DNA from: Atherix ibis
Lineage: Eukaryota > Arthropoda > Insecta > Diptera > Athericidae
Direction: 5' to 3'
DNA: 64,000 nucleotides
Assembly: GCA_958298945.1 (NCBI GenBank)
Contig: OY282608.1
Location: 79,780,806-79,844,805, forward strand
Below, piece by piece: positions 28,600-40,644 of the stretch. The position numbers were made by a program, and so were the translations under genes. Each line of letters begins with the position of its first letter. The stretch's first letter is position 1. Below the pieces are notes generated by a model. That model saw only the letters and a program-made list of their open reading frames with translations. It was not told the DNA's origin and did not search any database.

Positions 28600-31340
28600 C
28601 CAACAAACCAACAAACCAACAAACCAACAAACGACCAAACCAACAAACCAACAAACCAACAAATTAACAAACCAACAAACCAACAAACAAACAAACCAAC
28701 AAACGAACAAAACCAACAAACCAACAAACCAACAAACCAACAAACTAACAAACCAACAAACCAACAAAACAACAAACCAACAAACCGACAAACCAACAAA
28801 CCAATAGACGAACAAACCAACAAACCAACAATCCAACAAACCACAAACCAACAAACAAATAAGCCAACAAACCAACAAACCAACAAACTAACAAACAAAC
28901 AATTCAACAAACCAACAAAAAAACAAACCAACAAACCAACAAACCAACAAACCAACAAACCAACAAACCAACAAACCAACAAACAAACAAACCAACAAAC
29001 CAACGAACTAATAAATGAATAAACCAACAAAACAACAAACCAACAAACCAACACACCAGCAAACCAACAAACCAACAAACCAACAAACCAACAAACCAAC
29101 AAACCAACAAACCAACAAACCAACAAACCAACAAACCAACAAACCAACAAACCAACAAACCAACAAACCAACAAACGAGCAAACCAACAAACCAACAAAC
29201 CAACAAATTAACAAACCAACAAACCAACAAACCAACAAACAAACAAACCAACAAACGAACAAACCAACAAACCAACAAACCAACAAACCAACAAACCAAC
29301 AAACCAACAAACCAACAAACCAACAAACCAACAAAACAACAAACCAACAAACCAACAAACCAACAAACCAATAGACGAACAAACCAACAAACCAACAATC
29401 CAACAAACCAACAAACCAACAAACAAATAAACCAACAAACCAACAAACCAACAAACTAACAAACAAACAAACCAACAAACCAACAAACCAACAAACCAAC
29501 AAACCAATAAACCAACAAACCAACAAACCAACAAACGAACAAACCAACAAACTAATAAATGAATAAACCAACAAAACAACAAACCAACAAACCAACAAAC
29601 CAACAAACCAACAAACCAACAAACCAACAAACCAACAAACCAACAAACCAACAAACCAACAAACCAATAAACCAACAAACCAACAAACCAACAAACCAAC
29701 AATTCAACAAACCAACAATTCAACAAACCAACAAATCAACAAACCAACAAACCAACAAACCAGCAAACCAACAAACCAACAAACGAGCAAACCAACAAAC
29801 CAACAAACCAACAAACCAACAAACCAACAAACCAACAAACAAACAAACCAACAAACGAACAAACCAACAAACCAACAAACCAACAAACCAACAAACCAAC
29901 AAACCAACAAACCAACAAAACAACAAACCAACAAACCGACAAACCAACAAACCAATAGACGAACAAACCAACAAACCAACAATCCAACAAACCACAAACC
30001 AACAAACAAATAAGCCAACAAACCAACAAACCAACAAACTAACAAACAAACAATTCAACAAACCAACAAAAAAACAAACCAACAAACCAACAATCCTACA
30101 AACCAACAAACCAACAAACCAACAAACCAACAAACCAACAAACCAACAAACCAACAAACTAACAAACCAACAAACCAACAAACCAACAAACCAACAAACT
30201 AATAAATGAATAAACCAACAAACCAACAAACCAACAAACCAACAAACAAACAAACCAACAAACCAACAAACCAAAAAACCAAAAAACCAACAAACGAACA
30301 AACCAACAAACCAACAATCCAACAAACCAACAAACCAACAAACCAACAAACCAATAAACCAACAAACCAATAGACGAACAAACCAACAAACCAACAATCC
30401 AACAAACCAACAAACCAACAAACTAATAAACCAACAAACCAACAAACCAACAAACCAACAAACCAACAAACGAGCAAACCAACAAACCAACAAACCAACA
30501 AACCAACAAACCAACAAACCAACAAAACAAAAAAACAAAAAACCAACAAACCAACAAACCAACAAACCAATAGACGAACAAACCAACAAACCAACAATCC
30601 AACAAACCAACAAACCAACAAACAAATAAACCAACAAACCAACAAACCAACAAACTAACAAACAAACAAACCAACAAACCAACAAAACAACAAACCAACA
30701 AACCAACAAACCAACAAACCAACAAACCAACAAACCAACAAACAAATAAACCAACAAACCAACAAACCAACAAACCAACAAACCAACAAACCAACAAACC
30801 AATAAACCAACAAACCAACAAACCAACAATTCAACAAACCAACAATTCAACAAACCAACAACTCAACAAACCAACAAACCAACAAACCAGCAAACCAACA
30901 AACCAACAAACGAGCAAACCAACAAACCAACAAACCAACAAACCAACAAACCAACAAACCAACAAACAAACAAACCAACAAACGAACAAACCAACAAACC
31001 AACAAACCAACAAACCAACAAACCAACAAACCAACAAACCAACAAACCAACAAAACAACAAACCAACAAACCGACAAACCAACAAACCAATAGACGAACA
31101 AACCAACAAACCAACAATCCAACAAACCACAAACCAACAAACAAATAAGCCAACAAACCAACAAACCAACAAACTAACAAACAAACAATTCAACAAACCA
31201 ACAAAAAAACAAACCAACAAACCAACAAACCAACAAACCAACAAACCAACAAACCAACAAACCAACAAACAAACAAACCAACAAACCAACGAACTAATAA
31301 ATGAATAAACCAACAAAACAATAAACCAACAAACCAACAA
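28600..31340 (+). repeat. 2.87-kb tandem duplication, copy 1
   Basis: The rare CGACCAAA unit at 28632 has its partner at 31502, an offset of 2,870 bp. Order and identity of variants then match down to 31340. The offset becomes 2,878 bp after a canonical run at about 29580-29663, because copy 2 has one more unit there. The copy ends where CGAGCAAA (31341) meets CCAACAAA in the partner. The 1.13-kb block at 29701 lies inside it. Markers CAAATAAGCC: G at 28863, 30014 and 31149. Confidence 0.9.
29701..30827 (+). repeat. 1.13-1.17-kb block, copy 4 of 5
   Basis: Block between paired-AATTC landmarks at 29701 and 30828. It carries CCTACAAA after CCAACAAT near 30095 and CAAAAAAA-CAAAAAA near 30531, two changes shared only with the copy at 32579, as expected if both come from the 2.87-kb duplication. 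Confidence 0.82.
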
Positions 31341-31469
31341 ACGAGCAAACCAACAAACCAACAAACCAACAAATTAACAAACCAACAAACCAACAAACCA
31401 ACAAACAAACAAACCAACAAACGAACAAACCAACAAACCAACAAACCAACAAACCAACAAACCAACAAA

Positions 31470-34218
31470 CCAACAAACCAACAAACCAACAAACCAACAA
31501 ACGACCAAACCAACAAACCAACAAACCAACAAATTAACAAACCAACAAACCAACAAACAAACAAACCAACAAACGAACAAAACCAACAAACCAACAAACC
31601 AACAAACCAACAAACTAACAAACCAACAAACCAACAAAACAACAAACCAACAAACCGACAAACCAACAAACCAATAGACGAACAAACCAACAAACCAACA
31701 ATCCAACAAACCACAAACCAACAAACAAATAAGCCAACAAACCAACAAACCAACAAACTAACAAACAAACAATTCAACAAACCAACAAAAAAACAAACCA
31801 ACAAACCAACAAACCAACAAACCAACAAACCAACAAACCAACAAACCAACAAACAAACAAACCAACAAACCAACGAACTAATAAATGAATAAACCAACAA
31901 AACAACAAACCAACAAACCAACACACCAGCAAACCAACAAACCAACAAACCAACAAACCAACAAACCAACAAACCAACAAACCAACAAACCAACAAACCA
32001 ACAAACCAACAAACCAACAAACCAACAAACCAACAAACCAACAAACGAGCAAACCAACAAACCAACAAACCAACAAATTAACAAACCAACAAACCAACAA
32101 ACCAACAAACAAACAAACCAACAAACGAACAAACCAACAAACCAACAAACCAACAAACCAACAAACCAACAAACCAACAAACCAACAAACCAACAAACCA
32201 ACAAAACAACAAACCAACAAACCAACAAACCAACAAACCAATAGACGAACAAACCAACAAACCAACAATCCAACAAACCAACAAACCAACAAACAAATAA
32301 ACCAACAAACCAACAAACCAACAAACTAACAAACAAACAAACCAACAAACCAACAAACCAACAAACCAACAAACCAATAAACCAACAAACCAACAAACCA
32401 ACAAACGAACAAACCAACAAACTAATAAATGAATAAACCAACAAAACAACAAACCAACAAACCAACAAACCAACAAACCAACAAACCAACAAACCAACAA
32501 ACCAACAAACCAACAAACCAACAAACCAACAAACCAACAAACCAATAAACCAACAAACCAACAAACCAACAAACCAACAATTCAACAAACCAACAATTCA
32601 ACAAACCAACAAATCAACAAACCAACAAACCAACAAACCAGCAAACCAACAAACCAACAAACGAGCAAACCAACAAACCAACAAACCAACAAACCAACAA
32701 ACCAACAAACCAACAAACAAACAAACCAACAAACGAACAAACCAACAAACCAACAAACCAACAAACCAACAAACCAACAAACCAACAAACCAACAAAACA
32801 ACAAACCAACAAACCGACAAACCAACAAACCAATAGACGAACAAACCAACAAACCAACAATCCAACAAACCACAAACCAACAAACAAATAAGCCAACAAA
32901 CCAACAAACCAACAAACTAACAAACAAACAATTCAACAAACCAACAAAAAAACAAACCAACAAACCAACAATCCTACAAACCAACAAACCAACAAACCAA
33001 CAAACCAACAAACCAACAAACCAACAAACCAACAAACTAACAAACCAACAAACCAACAAACCAACAAACCAACAAACTAATAAATGAATAAACCAACAAA
33101 CCAACAAACCAACAAACCAACAAACAAACAAACCAACAAACCAACAAACCAAAAAACCAAAAAACCAACAAACGAACAAACCAACAAACCAACAATCCAA
33201 CAAACCAACAAACCAACAAACCAACAAACCAATAAACCAACAAACCAATAGACGAACAAACCAACAAACCAACAATCCAACAAACCAACAAACCAACAAA
33301 CTAATAAACCAACAAACCAACAAACCAACAAACCAACAAACCAACAAACGAGCAAACCAACAAACCAACAAACCAACAAACCAACAAACCAACAAACCAA
33401 CAAAACAAAAAAACAAAAAACCAACAAACCAACAAACCAACAAACCAATAGACGAACAAACCAACAAACCAACAATCCAACAAACCAACAAACCAACAAA
33501 CAAATAAACCAACAAACCAACAAACCAACAAACTAACAAACAAACAAACCAACAAACCAACAAAACAACAAACCAACAAACCAACAAACCAACAAACCAA
33601 CAAACCAACAAACCAACAAACAAATAAACCAACAAACCAACAAACCAACAAACCAACAAACCAACAAACCAACAAACCAATAAACCAACAAACCAACAAA
33701 CCAACAATTCAACAAACCAACAATTCAACAAACCAACAACTCAACAAACCAACAAACCAACAAACCAGCAAACCAACAAACCAACAAACGAGCAAACCAA
33801 CAAACCAACAAACCAACAAACCAACAAACCAACAAACCAACAAACAAACAAACCAACAAACGAACAAACCAACAAACCAACAAACCAACAAACCAACAAA
33901 CCAACAAACCAACAAACCAACAAACCAACAAAACAACAAACCAACAAACCGACAAACCAACAAACCAATAGACGAACAAACCAACAAACCAACAATCCAA
34001 CAAACCACAAACCAACAAACAAATAAGCCAACAAACCAACAAACCAACAAACTAACAAACAAACAATTCAACAAACCAACAAAAAAACAAACCAACAAAC
34101 CAACAAACCAACAAACCAACAAACCAACAAACCAACAAACCAACAAACAAACAAACCAACAAACCAACGAACTAATAAATGAATAAACCAACAAAACAAT
34201 AAACCAACAAACCAACAA
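31470..34218 (+). repeat. 2.87-kb tandem duplication, copy 2
   Basis: Copy 2, with CAAATAAGCC G at 31733, 32892 and 34027 (offsets 2,870, 2,878 and 2,878). It contains the 1.13-kb block that starts at 32579. The left border falls between 31465 and 31502, inside a canonical run. The 130 bp between the copies, from 31341 to about 31469, carries CGAGCAAA, TTAACAAA, CAAACAAA and CGAACAAA units of the same family. Confidence 0.9.
32579..33706 (+). repeat. 1.13-1.17-kb block, copy 5 of 5
   Basis: Lies 2,878 bp after copy 4 and shares its private variants (CCTACAAA near 32973, the A-rich unit near 33409). Bounded by paired AATTC near 32579 and 33707. Confidence 0.82.
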
Positions 34219-34914
34219 ACCAACAAACCAACAAACCAACAAACCAACAAACCAACAAACCAACAAACCAACAAACCAACAAACCAACAAACCAACAAAC
34301 CAACAAACCAACAAATCAACAATTCAACAAACCAACAAACCAGCAGACCAACAAACCAACAAACGAGCAAACCAACAAACCAACTAACCAACAAACAAAC
34401 AAACCAACAAACGAACAAACCAATAAACCAACAAACCAACAAACCAACAAACCAACAAACCAACAAACCAACAAACCAACAAACCAACAAACTAAAAACG
34501 AACAAACCAACAAACTAACAAACCAACAAACAAATAAACCAATAAACCAACAAACCAACACACCAACAAACCAACAAACCAACAAACCAACAAACCAACA
34601 AACCAACAAACCAACAAACCAACAAACCAACAAACCAACAAACAAACAAACCAACAAACCAACAAACCAACAAACCAACAAACCAACAAACAAACAAACC
34701 AACAAACCAACAAACTAATAAATGAATAAACCAACAAAACAACAAACCAACAAACCAACAAACCAACAAACCAACAAACCAACAAACCAACAAACCAACA
34801 AACCAACAAACCAACAAACCAACAAACCAACAAACCAACAAACCAACAAACCAACAAACCAACAAACCAACAAACAAACAAACCAACAAACCAACAAACC
34901 AACAAACCAACATA

Positions 34915-36180
34915 TCAACAATTCAACAAACCAACAAACCAGCAGACCAACAAACCAACAAACGAGCAAACCAACAAACCAACAAACCAACAAACAAACA
35001 AACCAACAAACGAACAAACCAATAAACCAACAAACCAACAAACCAACAAACCAACAAACCAACAAACCAACAAACCAACACACCAACAAACTAAAAACGA
35101 ACAAACCAACAAACCAACAAACTAACAAACCAACAAACAAATAAACCAATAAACCAACAAACCAACACACCAACAAACCAACAAACCAACAAACCAACAA
35201 ACCAACAAACCAACAAACCAACAAACCAACAAACCAACAAACCAACAAACCAACAAACCAACAAACCAACAAACTAACAAACTAACAAACCAACAAACCA
35301 ACAAACCAACAAACCAACAAACGAGCAAACCAACAAACCAACAAACCAACAAATTAACAAACCAACAAACCAACAAACAAACAAACCAACAAACGAACAA
35401 ACCAACAAACCAACAAACCAACAAACCAACAAACCAACAAACCAACAAACCAACAAACCAACAAAACAACAAACCAACAAACCAACAAACCGACAAACCA
35501 ATAGACGAACAAACCAACAAACCAACAATCCAACAAACCAACAAACCAACAAACAAATAAACCAACAAACCAACAAACCAACAAACTAACAAACAAACAA
35601 ACCAACAAACCAACAAACCAACAAACTAACAAACCAACAAACCAATAAACGAACAAACCAACAAACTAATAAATAAATAAACCAACAAAACAACAAACCA
35701 ACAAACCAACAAACCAACAAACCAACAAACCAACAAACCAACAAACCAACAAACCAACAAAGCAATAAACCAACAAACCAACAAACCAACAAACCAACAA
35801 ACCAACAATTCAACAAACCAACAATTCAACAAACCAACAAATCAACAAACCAACAAACCAACAAACCAGCAAACCAACAAACCAACAAACGAGCAAACCA
35901 ACAAACCAACAAACCAACAAACCAACAAACCAACAAACCAACAAACCAACAAACCAACAAACCAACAAACCAACAAACAAACAAACCAACAAACGAACAA
36001 ACCAACAAACCAACAAACCAACAAACCAACAAACCAACAAACCAACAAAACAACAAACCAACAAACCGACAAACCAACAAACCAATAGACGAACAAACCA
36101 ACAAACCAACAATCCAACAAACCACAAACCAACAAACAAATAAGCCAACAAACCAACAAACCAACAAACTAACAAACAAA
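34915..36180 (+). repeat. Dispersed duplicate pair 8.5 kb apart, copy 2
   Basis: Partner of 26379-27600, sharing the rare CTAATAAATAAATAAA (35666) and GCAATAAA (35762) variants. It differs by unit gains, for example extra canonical units after CGAGCAAA near 35890, which raise the offset from 8,536 to 8,576 bp. Confidence 0.8.
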
Positions 36181-36619
36181 CAATTCAACAAACCAACAAA
36201 AAAAACAAAACAACAAACCAACAAACCAACAAACCAACAAACCAACAAACCAACAAACCAACAAACCAACAAACCAACAAACCAACAAACCAACAAACCA
36301 ACAAACCAACAAACCAACAATCCAACAAACCACAAACCAACAAACAAATAAGCCAACAAACCAACAAACCAACAAACTAACAAACAAACAATTCAAGAAA
36401 CCAACAAAAAAACAAAACAACAAACCAACAAACCAACAAACCAACAAACCAACAAACCAACAAACCAACAAACCAACAAACCAACAAACCAACAAACCAA
36501 CAAACCAACAAACCAACAAACCAACAAACCAACAAACCAACAAACCAACAAACCAACAAACCAACAAACCAACAAACCAACAAACCAACAAACCAACAAA
36601 CCAACAAACCAACAAACCA

Positions 36620-37514
36620 ACAAATCAACAATTCAACAAACCAACAATTCAACAAACCAACAAATCAACAAACCACCAAACCAACAAACCAACAAACCAA
36701 CAAACCCACAAACCAACAAACCAACAAACCAACAAACCAACAAACCAAAAAACCAAAAAACCAACAAACGAACAAACCAACAAACCAACAATCCAACAAA
36801 CCAACAAACCAACAAACCAATAAACCAACAAACCAACAAACTAACAAACAAACAAACCAACAAACCAATAGACGAACAAACCAACAAACCAACAATCCAA
36901 CAAACCAACAAACCAACAAACGAGCAAACCAACAAACCAACAAACCAACAAACAAACAAACCAACAAACGAACAAACCAATAAACCAACAAACCAACAAA
37001 CCAACAAACCAACAAACCAACAAACCAACAAACCAACAAACCAACAAACTAAAAACGAACAAACCAACAAACCAACAAACTAACAAACCAACAAACAAAT
37101 AAACCAATAAACCAACAAACGAACACACCAACAAACCAACAAACCAACAAACCAACAAACCAACAAACCAACAAACCAACAAACCAACAAACCAACAAAC
37201 CAACAAACCAACAAACCAACAAACCAACAAACCAACAAACCAACAAACCAACAAACCAACAAACAAACAAACCAACAAACCAACAAACCAACAAACCAAC
37301 AAACAAACAAACCAACAAACCAACAAACTAATAAATGAATAAACAAACAAACCAACAAACCAACAAACCAACAAACCAACAAACCAACAAACCAACAAAC
37401 CAACAAACCAACAAACCAACAAACCAACAAACCAACAAACCAACAAACCAACAAACCAACAAACCAACAAACCAACAAACCAACAAACCAACAAACCAAC
37501 AAACCAACAAACCA
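36620..37514 (+). repeat. 895-bp tandem pair, copy 1
   Basis: It starts at TCAACAAT-TCAACAAA, followed by CCACCAAA, CCCACAAA, two CCAAAAAA units, CCAATAGA-CGAACAAA, CGAGCAAA and CTAAAAA-CGAACAAA. The left end recurs 895 bp later (111 x 8 + 7). At the CTAAAAA unit the offset is 927 bp (37049 to 37976), because the second copy has four more canonical units. Confidence 0.85.
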
Positions 37515-38190
37515 ACAAATCAACAATTCAACAAACCAACAATTCAACAAACCAACAAATCAACAAACCACCAAACCAACAAACCAACAAACCAACAAAC
37601 CCACAAACCAACAAACCAACAAACCAACAAACCAACAAACCAAAAAACCAAAAAACCAACAAACGAACAAACCAACAAACCAACAATCCAACAAACCAAC
37701 AAACCAACAAACCAATAAACCAACAAACCAACAAACTAACAAACAAACAAACCAACAAACCAATAGACGAACAAACCAACAAACCAACAATCCAACAAAC
37801 CAACAAACCAACAAACGAGCAAACCAACAAACCAACAAACCAACAAACAAACAAACCAACAAACGAACAAACCAATAAACCAACAAACCAACAAACCAAC
37901 AAACCAACAAACCAACAAACCAACAAACCAACAAACCAACAAACCAACAAACCAACAAACCAACAAACCAACAAACTAAAAACGAACAAACCAACAAACC
38001 AACAAACTAACAAACCAACAAACAAATAAACCAATAAACCAACAAACCAACACACCGACAAACCAACAAACCAACAAACCAACAAACCAACAAACCAACA
38101 AACCAACAAACCAACAAACCAACAAACCAACAAACCAACAAACCAACAAACCAACAAACCAACAAACTAACAAACCAACAAACTAACAAA
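37515..38190 (+). repeat. 895-bp tandem pair, copy 2 (partial)
   Basis: Partner of 36620-37514, with the same CCACCAAA, CCCACAAA and doubled CCAAAAAA series. It carries CCAACACA-CCGACAAA near 38050 where copy 1 has CGAACACA-CCAACAAA near 37125. Homology fades at the CTAACAAA unit near 38165. Confidence 0.82.
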
Positions 38191-40636
38191 CCAACAAACC
38201 AACAAACCAACAAACAAACAAACCAACAAACGAACAAAACCAACAAACCAACAAACCAACAAACCAACAAACTAACAAACCAACAAACCAACAAAACAAC
38301 AAACCAACAAACCAACAAACCAACAAACCAATAGACGAACAAACCAACAAACCAACAATCCAACAAACCAACAAACCAACAAACAAATAAACCAACAAAC
38401 CAACAAACCAACAAACTAACAAACAAACAAACCAACAAACCAACAAACCAACAAACCAACAAACCAACAAACCAATAAACGAACAAACGAACAAACCAAC
38501 AAACTAATAAATGAATAAACCAACAAAACAACAAACCAACAAACCAACAAACCAACAAACCAACAAACCAACAAACCAACAAACCAACAAACCAACAAAC
38601 CAACAAACCAACAAACCAACAAACCAACAAACCAACAAACCAACAAACCAATAAACCAACAAACCAACAAACCAACAAACCAACAAACCAACAATTCAAC
38701 AAACCAACAATTCAACTAACCAACAAATCAACAAACCAACAAACCAACAAACCAGCAAACAAACAAACCAACAAACGAGCAAACCAACAAACCAACAAAC
38801 CAACAAACCAACAAACCAACAAACAAACAAACCAACAAACAAACAAACCAACAAACGAACAAACCAACAAACAAACAAACCAACAAACCAACAAACCAAC
38901 AAACCAACAAACCAACAAAACAACAAACCAACAAACCGACAAACCAACAAACCAATAGACGAACAAACCAACAAACCAACAATCCAACAAACCACAAACC
39001 AACAAACAAATAAGCCAACAAACCAACAAACCAACAAACTAACAAACAAACAATTCAACAAACCAACAAAAAAACAAACCAACAAACCAACAAACCAACA
39101 AACCAACAAACCAACAAACCAACAAACCAACAAACCAACAAACCAACAAACCAACAAACCAACAAACTAACAAACCAACAAACCAACAAACCAACAAACT
39201 AATAAATGAATAAACCAACAAACCAACAAACCAACAAACCAACAAACAAACAAACCAACAAACCAACAAACCAACAAACAAACAAACCAACAAACCAACA
39301 AACTAATAAATGAATAAACAAACAAACCAACAAACCAACAAACCAACAAACCAACAAACCAACAAACCAACAAACCAACAAACCAACAAACCAACAAACC
39401 AACAAACCAACAAACCAACAAACCAACAAACCAACAAACCAACACACCAACAAACCAACAAACCAACAAACCAACAAATCAACAATTCAACAAACCAACA
39501 ATTCAACAAACCAACAAATCAACAAACCACCAAACCAACAAACAAACAAACCAACAAACCCACAAACCAACAAACCAACAAACCAACAAACCAACAAACC
39601 AAAAAACCAAAAAACCAACAAACGAACAAACCAACAAACCAACAATCCAACAAACCAACAAACCAACAAACCAACAAACCAACAAACCAACAAACCAACA
39701 AACATACAAACTAACAAACAAACAAACCAACAAACCAATAGACGAACAAACCAACAAACCAACAATCCAACAAACAAACAAACCAACAAACTAACAAACC
39801 AACAAACCAACAAACCAACAAACCAACAAACCAACAAACGAGCAAACCAACAAACCAACAAACAAATAAACCAACAAACCAACAAACCAACGAACTAACA
39901 AACAAACAATTCAACAAACCAACAAACCACAAACCAACAAACCAACAAACCAACGAACCAACAAACCAACAAACCAAAAAACGAAAAAACCAACAAACCA
40001 ACAAACCAACAAACCAACAAACCAACAAACCAACACACAACCAAACCAACAAACCAACAAACTAACAAACCAACAAACCAACAAACCAACAAACCAACGA
40101 ACGAACAAACCAAAAAACCCACAAACGAACAGACGAACAAACCAACAAACCAACAAACCAACAAACCAACAAACCAACAAACCAACAAACCAACAAACCA
40201 ACAAACCAACAAACCTACAAACCAACAAACCAACAAACCAACAAACCAGCAGACCAACAAACCAACAAACGAGCAAACCAACAAACCAACAAACAAACAA
40301 ACAAACAAACCAAAAAACGAACAAACCAATAAACCAACAAACCAACAAACCAACAAACCAACAAACCAACAAACCAACAAACCAACACTCTAAAAACGAA
40401 CAAACCAACAAACAAACAAACTAACAAACCAACAAACAAATAAACCAATAAACCAACAAACTAACACACCAACACACCAGCAAACCAACAAACCAACAAA
40501 CCAACAAACCAACAAACCAACAAACCAACAAACCAACAAACCAACAAACCAACAAACCAACAAACCAACAAACCAACAAACTAACAAACCAACAAACTAA
40601 CAAACCAACAAACAAACAAACCAACAAACCAACAAA

Positions 40637-40644
40637 CGGGCAAA
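40637..40644 (+). repeat. CGGGCAAA rare unit, occurrence 1 of 3
   Basis: One of only three CGGGCAAA units I found. The others are at 44842-44849 and 50201-50208. Together with CACACAACC and CCAAAAAACGAAAAAACC it identifies the partial copy of the 5.3-kb repeat in this domain. Confidence 0.9.

Larger units (their letters stand above)
12568..36600 (+). repeat. Array domain D: core higher-order repeat territory, CAAATAAGCC family
   Basis: This is the main higher-order region. CAAATAAGCC recurs 26 times in the window (G positions 9104 to 48546), 19 of them here. Three module types alternate. Module 1 has paired AATTC sites, then CCAGCAAA, CGAGCAAA, ACAACAAA, CCGACAAA, CCAATAGA-CGAACAAA, CCAACAAT, the 7-mer CCACAAA and CAAATAAGCC. 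Module 2 is CTAATAAATGAATAAA plus canonical units. Module 3 has TCAACAAT-TCAACAAA, CCAGCAGA, CGAGCAAA, CTAAAAA-CGAACAAA, CAAATAAA-CCAATAAA and CCAACACA. Marker spacing is often near 1.1 kb. The order of modules varies, as expected from repeated unequal exchange. No gene or unique sequence was seen in the 24 kb. Confidence 0.75.

Noticed and set aside
29720..30853. Long - strand open frame (377 codons), identical to the one at 32598-33731, as a conserved hydrophobic protein
   Set aside because: The frame reads only the F-V-G-L-L-V-C-W cycle of the repeat, the other frames of the same strand read the same cycle, it starts at TTG, and its conservation is explained by the 2.87-kb DNA duplication.
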